From NCBI RefSeq assembly GCF_001544915.2, contig NZ_FCOE02000010.1:62001-126000 (forward strand): a stretch of DNA of 64,000 bases, read 5' to 3'. The notes beneath the pieces are model-generated. The model was not told the origin of the DNA. It worked only from the letters and a program-made list of their open reading frames with translations, and made no database searches. The stretch's first letter is position 1. Each line of letters starts with the position of its first letter. Source of the stretch: Caballeronia pedi. GTDB taxonomy: Bacteria > Pseudomonadota > Gammaproteobacteria > Burkholderiales > Burkholderiaceae. The position numbers and the translations under genes were made by a program. Positions 27,195 to 36,482 of this stretch are shown piece after piece.

Positions 27195-29222
27195 TCATGC
27201 CAGACGGCGCATTCTCGCAGCAAGTCCGGAATCGCGCCGCGTCGGCTCCCTCACGGCCTGCGCGAAAATCGCCGCCGAACCGATCACTTCGACCCGGCGC
27301 TTGGCCCGCGTGATCGCGGTATAAACCAGCTCGCGCGACAGCACGCGCACGAACGCGCCCGGCAACACGAGCGCCGCGTGCTCGAACTCCGAGCCTTGCG
27401 ACTTGTGCACGGTCAGGGCGAACGCCGTGTCGTGCGGCGGCAGCGCGGCGGGCGACACATAGCGCAGCGAGCCATCGGCGATGCGAAACGCCACGCGCAA
27501 CAAGCCGTCCGCGCCCGGCAGCGCGATGCCGATATCGCCGTTGAACAGTCCGAGCGCATAGTCGTTGCGCGTGACGATGACCGGCCGCCCCGCGAACCAC
27601 TGTGCACCCAGCGCAAGCGCGATGCCCGCCTGCTCGCGCACTTTCGCCGCGATGCGCGCGTTCACCTCGTCGACGCCGCGCGGTCCCTTGCGCGTCGCAC
27701 AGAGCACGCGGAAGCGGTTGAGCGCGTCGAACAGCCGGGCGTGATCGGCCTCTGCGTCATCGAGCACGGCGGCCAGCGCCTCGGCATAGGGCGCGAACCC
27801 TTTGGCGAGACGCGTGAGCGTGCGCTCGGCGAGCGTCGCGTCGCCATCGTCGAAGAGCACGGCGGCGCGCTCGCCGGAACGATCGAGCGCGTCGAGCGCG
27901 GCCTTCTCGTCGCCGTCGCGGATCGCGATCGACAAACGGCCGATGTCCGAATCGAGCCCGAAACGATAGTTCTTCTGCAGCCAGACGACGCAATCCGTGA
28001 GCGCGGGCGCCGATTCCGCGCGGCTGTCGGTCCAGTCTTCGGGCAGCGTGTCGAAGAGTTCGTCGTAGCCTTCCGAGTCGTCGACGGGCGCCGATGCGAA
28101 CAAGTCGAGTTGTGGATCGCCCGATGGTTTCGGCTCGACGGCGCGCGCTTCGGCGTGCGGCAGCGCCGCTTCGAGCCGCTTCGCATCGACCGACAGCGCC
28201 GTCGCGATCCGCGCGACGCCCGCGCCGCTGAACGACGGCGCCGCGCTCAGTTCGGCGAACACCGCGCCCGCCTCCACGGCCGCGAGCTGATCCTTGTCGC
28301 CGAGCATCACGAGGCGGGCTGCGGGAGCTACCGCTTCGAGCAGATGCGCGGCGAGCGCGACATCGATCATCGAGGCTTCGTCGACGACGATCACGTCGTA
28401 CGGCAACGGATTGTCGCGATGATGCCGGAAGCGCCCGTCCGCCTGCACGCCCAGCAGGCGCTGCAAGGTGAACGAGGTGCGCGGCAAACGCTCGGCGAGT
28501 TCGGGCGGCAGCTTGTCCGCGCGTTCGATGAGCGCCTCCTGCATGCGCTGCGCGGCCTTGCCGGTCGGCGCGGCGAGCGCGATGCGCAAGCCCGGATGGG
28601 CGTCGAGCAGACACGCCAGCACGCCGACGACGGTCGTCGTCTTGCCGGTGCCCGGCCCGCCGCTCACGATCGTCAGCCGTCCCGCCAGCGCGACGAATGC
28701 GGCAACGCGCTGCCAGTCGATGTCGTCGTCGGCACGCGGACCGAAATAGCGCGCGATTCGTTCCGCCTGCCGCAAGACAGCCTGCTGCGAAATCTGCACG
28801 TGCGCCGCGCGCGAACGCTCGACGAGCGCCTCGGCGAGCCGCCGCTCGTAATCGAAATAGCGCGCGAGATAGAGCCGCCCATTCTCGTCGATGACGAGCG
28901 GCAGCAGATCGGCCGCTTCCGTGCGCGCGCCGCCGCGCACGAGGCACGCGACGCCGCTTGCGAGCAGCGCGGCGCGCGCCTCGTCGAAGCGCGCGTCGTG
29001 GCGGCGCGCGAGCGCGCCGAGCGGCACGCACACATGGCCTTGCGCGGTCGCGCGGCTGATCGCGAGCGCGGCGCGTTCCGCCCACAGCACACCGCGTTCG
29101 TCGGCGCCGAGCCGCGCCGCGAGCGCGCTCATGCGCCGCGCGAAGCCTTCCGCGAGCGCCGCGTTTTCGTCCGCGGGCGCGGGCGCGGCGCGCGCTGCTT
29201 CGATGGCATCGGGCGTGCTCAT
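27195..29222 (-). CDS. recD: Exodeoxyribonuclease V alpha subunit RecD
   Basis: The 5'-to-3' helicase subunit of RecBCD, which resects double-strand breaks and degrades foreign linear DNA. The 675-residue protein has Walker A GGPGTGKTT (188-196), Walker B VVDEASM and the C-terminal UvrD-like block ALTVHKSQGSEFEHAALVLP. Length is slightly above the E. coli 608. It overlaps the recB stop by 4 bp (ATGA type), which implies translational coupling, and GGAGG lies six bases ahead. Confidence 0.95.
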   Translation of the reverse strand: MSTPDAIEAARAAPAPADENAALAEGFARRMSALAARLGADERGVLWAERAALAISRATAQGHVCVPLGALARRHDARFDEARAALLASGVACLVRGGARTEAADLLPLVIDENGRLYLARYFDYERRLAEALVERSRAAHVQISQQAVLRQAERIARYFGPRADDDIDWQRVAAFVALAGRLTIVSGGPGTGKTTTVVGVLACLLDAHPGLRIALAAPTGKAAQRMQEALIERADKLPPELAERLPRTSFTLQRLLGVQADGRFRHHRDNPLPYDVIVVDEASMIDVALAAHLLEAVAPAARLVMLGDKDQLAAVEAGAVFAELSAAPSFSGAGVARIATALSVDAKRLEAALPHAEARAVEPKPSGDPQLDLFASAPVDDSEGYDELFDTLPEDWTDSRAESAPALTDCVVWLQKNYRFGLDSDIGRLSIAIRDGDEKAALDALDRSGERAAVLFDDGDATLAERTLTRLAKGFAPYAEALAAVLDDAEADHARLFDALNRFRVLCATRKGPRGVDEVNARIAAKVREQAGIALALGAQWFAGRPVIVTRNDYALGLFNGDIGIALPGADGLLRVAFRIADGSLRYVSPAALPPHDTAFALTVHKSQGSEFEHAALVLPGAFVRVLSRELVYTAITRAKRRVEVIGSAAIFAQAVREPTRRDSGLAARMRRLA

Positions 29223-32200
29223 GCCGGGCCTCCGGACATCAGGCGATCGAGCGCTTCGACCAGTTCGCGCGACGGCCTGCCGCGATGCACGCCGGCAGGC
29301 GATTCACCATCGCGCCAGTCGGGCCGCACGCCTCGCACGAAGAGATACAGGTAGCCGCCGATATGCGTGTCATACGCGTACCCCGCCAGACGCGCGCGCA
29401 AATAGCGATGCAGCGCGACCACGTAGATGAGCGCCTGCAGATGATAGGCGTGCTCGCTCATCGCGACGGCAAGCGGCGCGGCGGCATAGTCCGATACGGC
29501 GTCGCCCAGATGATTCGACTTCCAGTCGATGATCCAGTAGCGCCCGTCGTGCTCGACGATCATGTCGATGAATCCCTTGATGAACCCGCGCAACGCGCCG
29601 CTTTCGAGCGCGACGTCGGGAAAGCCGTGCGCGGCGAGCAGACGACGCAGCGCGGTGAAATCGAGCGTCTCGGCCGGGAACAGAAACTCCAGCTCGTTCA
29701 TGCGACGTGTCATCGCGATGTGCTGAAGCTGCATGCCGGGCGCGATTTCGGTGGCGACCGTATCGGCGAGCAGGCGCAGCATCATCGGACGCAGACGCGG
29801 CGCGAGCGCTTCGGGCGCGGGCGTCGGATGCTCGTGCAACGCGCGCTCGACGGCGGCGCTCCAGCCCGAAGACGCCGTGAAATCGGCCAGCTCGAACATG
29901 CGGTGCAGACATTCGCCGGCCGCCGCGCCGCGCGGGAACGCGAGAATGTCGTCCGAAGCGAGTGCGGGGGCTTCTGTACGCGCGATGTCGTTCAGCGCGG
30001 CAAGCTCGTCGTGATCGGGGCGCGCTTCGGCCGGCTGCGCCTGATTCGCCTCGTCGCGCGCGCCGGCGGCGATCAGCGAACTGAAGCTCGCCATGCGCCA
30101 GCGATCGCGCAGGATGCGCTGATTCGTGCGCGCGGCGATCTCATGTTCGCCCGACTTATCCGCGACGAGCGGCTCGCGCATGTCGATGACCGGCAGCGGC
30201 GCGACGCCGATCGCGCCGTCCGCCTGCGCCGCGAGCGCGTGCCACGCCGCGACGATGTCCGCTTCCTCGGGCGGTTCCTTGCAGAACGCATCGAAGTCGC
30301 GCCCCTTGCCTGCGACGAGCCAGTTGAGCACGCTGCGGCACGATTCCTTCGTCGACCGGCTCGACAGATAGACACCCGCGACGACGTAGCAGCGAAACAC
30401 CGCGCGCGTCAGCGCGACATACACGAGGCGCGCGCGCTCGGCCGCCTGCTCGCGCGCGATGGCCGCGCTCACGTGTTCGTCCTCGTCGGCTTCGATGCCG
30501 TAATGCAGCACCGCAACGCCCGCGTCGTCGTGATATTCGCGCGCATCGGGCAAGCCTGTTTTCGACGCATCGCGCGCGGTTCCGTCGTTCAGGAACGGAC
30601 AGAACACGACCGCGTACTCCAGCCCCTTCGACTTGTGGATGGTCACGATCTGCACGAGATTGCGGTCGGATTCGAGACGCAGTTGCGCTTCTTCGCCGCC
30701 GCCTTGCTGCTCGCGTTGCGCGGCCAGCCAGCGCAACGTCGGCGCGATGCCGGGCTGCTCGGCCGAGCGCGCTTGCAAAAGCTCCGCGAGATGATTGACG
30801 TTGGTGAGACGGCGCTCGCCATCGGCGCGTGCGACCAGCCGCGTCGCGATCGACAGCTCACGCGCGAGCGTGCGCCACATCACGGCGAAACCGCGCTCGT
30901 GCCAGATTGTGCGATAACGCGAGAAGCGCTCGACCCAGCTCGTCGAATCAATCGGCTCGCCGTGCGGATCGGCCGCGTCCGCGTGTTCGAGCCGCCAGAG
31001 CGCGGCGGCGTCCAGACCGAACCAGTCGGTGGCAAGCGCGGCGCGCAGGCGGCGCAAATCACCGGGCGTGTCGATGGCGGCGAGCACGCGCTCGATCTGC
31101 TCGGCGTCGAGCGAACCGAATACCGACGCCTGCGCCAGCTCCACGCTGCCGATGCCCCACGCCGCGAGCACGCGCTTCACGAGGCTGCCCTGCCGATGCG
31201 TCTGCACGAGCACGGCGATATCGCCCGCCGACAACGGCCGCGCGCCGATACGCACTTCGCCGCGCTGCGCCCCGCGCAAGAGCCGGGCGATCTCGGCGGC
31301 GCAGGCTTCGGCGGCATCGCGCTGTGCGTTCGTCTTCAGAAGCGCGGATTCGCCGTGCGGCAGCATCCACACGCAGAAATCCGCGATGTCCGAATACGCG
31401 GCGGCCGGCGTTTCGTCGATGAACGGGCCGCGCTTGCGGGTACCCGCGCGCACCGGCTGATAGTCGAGGCCATCGAGAATGAACGCAGCCGGATTCGCTT
31501 CGAACAGGCGGTTGCATGCCTCGATGATCGGCGGCGTCGAGCGCTGATTGACCGCGAGCGTATAGCGCGCGCTCGCGCCGTGGCGCGCGGCGAGATAGGT
31601 GTGCAGATCGGCGGCGCGGAAGCTGTAGATCGCCTGCTTCGGATCGCCGACGAGAAAGAGCGGCCCGTGCGGCGCGAACACGCGGTTGAAGATCGCGTAT
31701 TGCAGCGGGTCCGTGTCCTGGAATTCGTCGATGAGCGCGGCCGGATAGCGCGCGCGCAACGCCTCGGCGAGCCACGCGTGCCGCACCAGCGCGTGATGCA
31801 GGTTCGACAGCAGATCGTCGAACGACACCACGCGGCGTGCGCGCTTTCTCGCGGCGAGTTCCGCGGGCGCGTGATCGAGCCACTCGCGCACGACGTCCAG
31901 CCACATCGCGCGCTGCGATGCCTCGGCTGCGGCGGCGGACGCGGCGAGCATCTCGGCCTGATCGAAAAAGGCGTGCGCGGGCGGCGTGTTCCTGAGCTTG
32001 GTTCCCTTCGCCAGCGCGCTCGCCGTGAGCTTGAGCGCGCGCTCGGGCGGCGGCGCGTGACAGTCGCCTTCGGCGAAATACGCAGTCCATGCGTCGATGG
32101 CCTCGCCGACGATCTTCGCGCTGTAGCTGTTGCCCTTGAGCGCGCCCTGCGCGTCCGCCAGCAACTTGACGATGGTGTCGCGCTCGGCGTTCCACAGCGC

Positions 32201-32899
32201 GCAGGCCTGCTCGAACAGCGCCTGCACGTCGGCGGCTTCGGTCGCCTCGACGCCGCCCCAGCGCAGCGCCGCGAGCGGCTTTTTCAGTCGCCGCGCGAGC
32301 TGCGTATCGAGCGATGCGGGGCCCGCGCCCTTCGCAACGAGCCACGACGCGAACGACGGCGTGCGCGCCGCCACCGGCTCCACGCGTTCGCGCCAGAAAT
32401 CCGCCGCGAGTTCGAAGCGCAGCGCGCTGTCGTCGGCTTCCATGTCGAACGCGAACGGCATCGCGGCGGCGAACGGCGCTTCCTGCAGCGCACGCTGACA
32501 GAACGCGTGAATCGTGTGGATCGCGGCCTGATCGAACGTGGCCACGGCGATGCGCAGACGTTTGGCGGCCTCGTCGGCGTCGATGCCGGCGAGCGTCGTT
32601 TCGAAGAGCCGCTCGATGAACGGATCGCCGGCCGCATCGCCGTTTTCGATCGCGTGCGCGACGCCCGCGAGCCGCGAACGGATGCGCTCGTGCAATTCGG
32701 CGGTCGCCGCCTTCGTGAAGGTGACGACGAGAATCTGCTCGACGCTGAGCCGCTTTTCCAGCAACAGACGCACGTATAGCGCGCAGATGTTCCAGGTCTT
32801 GCCGGTGCCGGCGGAAGCCTCGATCTGGTTCACGCCGTCGAGCGTGCAAGCGAAGACGTCGAGTTCCTGCACGATGTCGTCCACAAATGATGTCGTCAT
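29219..32899 (-). CDS. recB: Exodeoxyribonuclease V beta subunit RecB
   Basis: The 1226-residue 3'-to-5' helicase-nuclease subunit. Walker A EASAGTGKT spans 27-35, followed by TFTKAATAELHERIR. The UvrD motif DEFQDTDPLQY is present, as is IHKSKGLEYAVVFCPF in the second helicase half. The nuclease motif YWIIDWKSNHLGD lies near the C-terminus. It loads RecA after Chi recognition. Overlaps by 4 bp with recC upstream and recD downstream indicate a coupled operon. Confidence 0.97.
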   Translation of the reverse strand: MTTSFVDDIVQELDVFACTLDGVNQIEASAGTGKTWNICALYVRLLLEKRLSVEQILVVTFTKAATAELHERIRSRLAGVAHAIENGDAAGDPFIERLFETTLAGIDADEAAKRLRIAVATFDQAAIHTIHAFCQRALQEAPFAAAMPFAFDMEADDSALRFELAADFWRERVEPVAARTPSFASWLVAKGAGPASLDTQLARRLKKPLAALRWGGVEATEAADVQALFEQACALWNAERDTIVKLLADAQGALKGNSYSAKIVGEAIDAWTAYFAEGDCHAPPPERALKLTASALAKGTKLRNTPPAHAFFDQAEMLAASAAAAEASQRAMWLDVVREWLDHAPAELAARKRARRVVSFDDLLSNLHHALVRHAWLAEALRARYPAALIDEFQDTDPLQYAIFNRVFAPHGPLFLVGDPKQAIYSFRAADLHTYLAARHGASARYTLAVNQRSTPPIIEACNRLFEANPAAFILDGLDYQPVRAGTRKRGPFIDETPAAAYSDIADFCVWMLPHGESALLKTNAQRDAAEACAAEIARLLRGAQRGEVRIGARPLSAGDIAVLVQTHRQGSLVKRVLAAWGIGSVELAQASVFGSLDAEQIERVLAAIDTPGDLRRLRAALATDWFGLDAAALWRLEHADAADPHGEPIDSTSWVERFSRYRTIWHERGFAVMWRTLARELSIATRLVARADGERRLTNVNHLAELLQARSAEQPGIAPTLRWLAAQREQQGGGEEAQLRLESDRNLVQIVTIHKSKGLEYAVVFCPFLNDGTARDASKTGLPDAREYHDDAGVAVLHYGIEADEDEHVSAAIAREQAAERARLVYVALTRAVFRCYVVAGVYLSSRSTKESCRSVLNWLVAGKGRDFDAFCKEPPEEADIVAAWHALAAQADGAIGVAPLPVIDMREPLVADKSGEHEIAARTNQRILRDRWRMASFSSLIAAGARDEANQAQPAEARPDHDELAALNDIARTEAPALASDDILAFPRGAAAGECLHRMFELADFTASSGWSAAVERALHEHPTPAPEALAPRLRPMMLRLLADTVATEIAPGMQLQHIAMTRRMNELEFLFPAETLDFTALRRLLAAHGFPDVALESGALRGFIKGFIDMIVEHDGRYWIIDWKSNHLGDAVSDYAAAPLAVAMSEHAYHLQALIYVVALHRYLRARLAGYAYDTHIGGYLYLFVRGVRPDWRDGESPAGVHRGRPSRELVEALDRLMSGGPA

Positions 32900-35800
32900 G
32901 CGCCGCTCCGCAGATGTTGCACGAGCGGGTCGTACACGATGCGCGCGATGGCGGCGAAGGTGTCGTCGAGCGCGAGGTCCGTGCCTCGGAACGCGATGCG
33001 AAATACGGGGTCATCGGATTCGGCGCGCGTGCGTTCGGATTCCCACGCGGCGAGCGCTTTCGAATCGCCCTCCTTCACCTTGAGCCACGCGCTCTTCGGA
33101 AAGAATCGGAGCGGCATGCGCCGTCCCGCGCGATACAGCGCCGCAAGCGCGGCCAGTTGCGCGAGCGGATCGGCGACGGGCGTCAACTCGAAATCCGCCG
33201 ATTGCGCACCGCGTCCGTGCCATATCGTGCGGCGCGGGCCTTCGGGCAGCGCCGCGCAGTAGGCGAGATGCGCGAGCCACGCGGACAGGTAATCGCGCGC
33301 GCGCGGCGCGTCATAGCGATAGATCACCTGGCCCTGCGGCGTCAGCGCGTTGAGCGTGCCGACGAGCGTCATCGGCCGCACATCGACGAGCGCATCGTCA
33401 TAGCCGCCGAACAGCGCGACGCCGGCCGTGTCGGGCCAGCGCGGCGCGAGATCGAGCGAGAACGGCAAACGCTCGACGCCCGCCGCCGTCGACGCGCGCA
33501 CGCGCTCCGCCAGTTGACCGAGAGCATGCAGCTCGCGCGCCTGCCACACACCGCCTGTCGCACCGCCCGGCATTTCCGGACTGGCGCGCGCGACGCGTCT
33601 CGCACGTTCGCGCGCGGCTCGATCGCCGTCTTCGGCGGCTTCGAGCAGCGCGGGCAACACGCGCGCGGCAAGCGCGTCGCGGCCTGCAAAGCCCAGTTCG
33701 AACGGCTCGTTGGCGTCGAGTTCGGCTTCGGCGTCCCTCAGCGCGATGCCGAGCCGGTCGCGCAGAAGCGCGCGCGCGGGATGGCGCCAGAAGCGCACGA
33801 AATCGTCGAAGGCGACGGTCTGCACGTCGTCTTCCTGGGGCAAGGGCGTGGAGAAAAATCGCGCGACGGGTTGTGTCTTGCCCGATTCCAGCGCGTGGGC
33901 GAGTTCGGCACGCTCGGGTTCGTAAGTGAAGAGCCGGCCATCCTGATGAAAATAGTCGGGCGCATACGGCTGCAACGGATGCTCGAAGACAAAGCCCGCG
34001 CGCGCTTCCTCTAGTTCGTCCGGACTCGCATGCGTGCCGGCGACGGAGCGCGCCAGATAATCGAGCAGTTCGTCGATCAACGCGGCGGGCGGCAGCACGG
34101 CATTGTCGCGGATGCTGCGTCCCGTGTACGCGATCATCAGCCGGTCGCGCGCCGCGAGCAGGAGATCGAGAAACAGGTTGCGCTCGTCGTCGCGCCGCTG
34201 GCGGTCACCGAGCTTGCCGAAGCGCGCCATCAGGTCGAACTCGTCTGCGCGCGTGAGGCTCGGCAGCATGCCATCGTCCATGCCGAGCAGGCAGACGACG
34301 CGATACGGCAGCCCGCGCAGACTCGTCAGCGACGAGAACGTGACGCCGCCCCACGGCACGCCGCCGCGCGCGGGATCGTCGAGGGTATCGGTGAGCGCGG
34401 TGCGGATCACGGCGGCGGAAACCTCGGTTTCGCCCGCGCCTTCGTCCATCGCGACGATGAGCGAATCGATCGCGCGGCGCACGTCGCCGACCGAATCGGT
34501 GAAGGCGACGCCCGTGTCGAAGAAGCGTTCGAGCGCATCGCGCAGCAGATCGCCCCAGGCGCGGGCCGTACGCGGCGTCGCGATGCGTTCGGCGAAGGCG
34601 TCGATGTCGTCGACGAAGCGCGTGAGGCGGCCGAGCAGTTCGGCATCCGAGCCGTTCGCGCCTTCGATCGGCAGCCATTCGGCCACCGGCGCGCCGCCGC
34701 CCGGCAGCGCGTAGCCGAGATAGAGACGCGTCAGCGCATCGGAGAAGGTGTGACGGGCGGCGGGCACGTCGTCGGCGGTGACGTCTTCCGGGCGCAAGCC
34801 GCGCCGCGCGCCCGCTGCCGCAAGCCACGCCTGCGCGGTTTCGAGCGCGATGGGGTCGATGCCGTAACGCGCCGCGATCGCGTCCACGCGCAGCCATTCC
34901 ACGAGTTCGGGCGCGCCGACGCTGCGCTCGGTGAGCGCGAGCCAGTCGATGAGCGCGCGCGCGACGGGATTCGCCTGCGACGGCGGCAGGCCCGTGATGC
35001 GATACGGAATGCGCCGCCGCTCGTTGCTCGCGCCCGCCGGCGCGGTGCCGAAAATGCCGTCGATGAGCGGCCCCGCCACCGCGAGATCCGGAAACGCGAC
35101 CAGCACGTCCGAGGGTTCCAGGCCTTCGATCGTGTCGAACCAGTCGAGCAGGCGATCGTGCAGCACTTCGAGCTGGCGCGACAGGCTGTGACACACATGC
35201 ACTTCGATGCCGTTCTCGACGATCTCTTCGGGCTGCGGGCCGGCGTTCTCCTCGTCGAGCGCGAGGATGCCGTTCTGCACGCGCGCGAGCCAGGTGGACG
35301 CGGCATTGTCTTCGAAAAGCTCACGCTCGCTCGCCGCCGCGCGCTCGGTCAGTTCGTGCAGCATGTGCAGTTGCGCCTGCGTCTGCCGTCCCCACTCCGC
35401 GAGCAACGGATGACCGACTTCCTGAAAGTCCGCTTCGCCCTTCAATTGCAGTTGCTCGACGCGCGCCTCGCTCACGATGTCGAACCAGAACTCGCGGCAG
35501 GGATTCTGCGCATAGACGCGCACGTCGATCCAGCGCGACAGCTCGCGCAACAGCGCGATGTGCAGCGGCGGCATCGTCGGCAGCGCGAATACGCTGATGC
35601 GGCGCGGCCATTGCGCGCGCATGGCGGCGTCGAGATCGAGTCCGGGGGCATCGGCGAGAAAGCGGTAGGCGGGCGGCGTCGGGTCTTTCGCTTCGCCGTC
35701 GCCGTCGGTATCGCGCGCGAGGTCCGCGAGCAACGCGCGCCAGAGCGCGGCTTGCCAGCGCTCGTCCTCGCGCTGGATGTCGTTCGCGCCCGCCAGACGC

Positions 35801-36300
35801 GGGCCGCGCGTATCGATTTCAGCACCGCTGCCCGACAGAATCGAGCCGCCCGACTGCCAGTGCGTGAGCCACTCCGGGCGATATGTCAGATAGTGGTCGA
35901 AGACCGTCGCGATGCGGCGCGCGAGTTCGTAGCGCATCGAATCGTCGGCGGCGTCCAGATAAGTGGACAGCCGCGCCGAATCGCCGAACGACGGATCTTC
36001 GAACAGCCTGTAGCAGCGCCACGCGAGCCGGTCCGGCGCGAACGGCGAATGCGCGGGCACGGGCAGCACGCGGCCGATCTGCGCCCAGAGCCACTGCGCG
36101 AGATAACAAAAATCGACATTCGCGCAGATGCCGAAACGCTCGGCCATGTCGAGCTCGAGCCGCCTGCGCACGGCGGCGCTCGGCACGATGACGGCTTCGC
36201 GCGCGAAGGGATCGCTTTCGCGCATCGCGAAAGCGTCGAGATCTTCGAAGAGCGCGGCGGCGAGCGTCTCGTGACGGTTCGAATAAAAGAGTTCGAGCAT
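32896..36300 (-). CDS. recC: Exodeoxyribonuclease V gamma subunit RecC
   Basis: A 1134-residue subunit that holds the Chi-recognition channel. It begins MLELFYSNRHETLAAALFED, and contains AVRRRLELDMAERFGICANV and VCLLGMDDGMLPS, as in other RecC proteins. Helicase motifs are degenerate, which is normal for RecC. Length matches E. coli (1122). First gene of the unit; 182 bp separate it from the divergent FUSC gene and should contain both promoters. Confidence 0.96.
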   Translation of the reverse strand: MLELFYSNRHETLAAALFEDLDAFAMRESDPFAREAVIVPSAAVRRRLELDMAERFGICANVDFCYLAQWLWAQIGRVLPVPAHSPFAPDRLAWRCYRLFEDPSFGDSARLSTYLDAADDSMRYELARRIATVFDHYLTYRPEWLTHWQSGGSILSGSGAEIDTRGPRLAGANDIQREDERWQAALWRALLADLARDTDGDGEAKDPTPPAYRFLADAPGLDLDAAMRAQWPRRISVFALPTMPPLHIALLRELSRWIDVRVYAQNPCREFWFDIVSEARVEQLQLKGEADFQEVGHPLLAEWGRQTQAQLHMLHELTERAAASERELFEDNAASTWLARVQNGILALDEENAGPQPEEIVENGIEVHVCHSLSRQLEVLHDRLLDWFDTIEGLEPSDVLVAFPDLAVAGPLIDGIFGTAPAGASNERRRIPYRITGLPPSQANPVARALIDWLALTERSVGAPELVEWLRVDAIAARYGIDPIALETAQAWLAAAGARRGLRPEDVTADDVPAARHTFSDALTRLYLGYALPGGGAPVAEWLPIEGANGSDAELLGRLTRFVDDIDAFAERIATPRTARAWGDLLRDALERFFDTGVAFTDSVGDVRRAIDSLIVAMDEGAGETEVSAAVIRTALTDTLDDPARGGVPWGGVTFSSLTSLRGLPYRVVCLLGMDDGMLPSLTRADEFDLMARFGKLGDRQRRDDERNLFLDLLLAARDRLMIAYTGRSIRDNAVLPPAALIDELLDYLARSVAGTHASPDELEEARAGFVFEHPLQPYAPDYFHQDGRLFTYEPERAELAHALESGKTQPVARFFSTPLPQEDDVQTVAFDDFVRFWRHPARALLRDRLGIALRDAEAELDANEPFELGFAGRDALAARVLPALLEAAEDGDRAARERARRVARASPEMPGGATGGVWQARELHALGQLAERVRASTAAGVERLPFSLDLAPRWPDTAGVALFGGYDDALVDVRPMTLVGTLNALTPQGQVIYRYDAPRARDYLSAWLAHLAYCAALPEGPRRTIWHGRGAQSADFELTPVADPLAQLAALAALYRAGRRMPLRFFPKSAWLKVKEGDSKALAAWESERTRAESDDPVFRIAFRGTDLALDDTFAAIARIVYDPLVQHLRSGA

Positions 36301-36482
36301 GGAAAAGCGGCCTCGAAAGGCACGATTTGAAAAGCTTTGTAGAGATCAGGCGCCAGCATAGCAAAGCATGCGCGCCGCCGAGAACCTGGCCGAATGGCCG
36401 AGGTCTGAACGCCTCGTGAGTTGAGTTAGACTCGTTTCTCGCCTCGTCCCGGAACCTCAACGAGCGTCAAAACAGGAAGTCG

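Noticed and set aside
29285..32779. A 1164-codon open frame on the plus strand, opposite recB
   Set aside because: Arg-rich text without motifs; recB on the other strand has all family motifs. It is an antisense shadow.
27195..36300. recC-recB-recD as a defence island
   Set aside because: The three genes are the ordinary housekeeping RecBCD complex; no restriction, toxin or other defence genes are linked.
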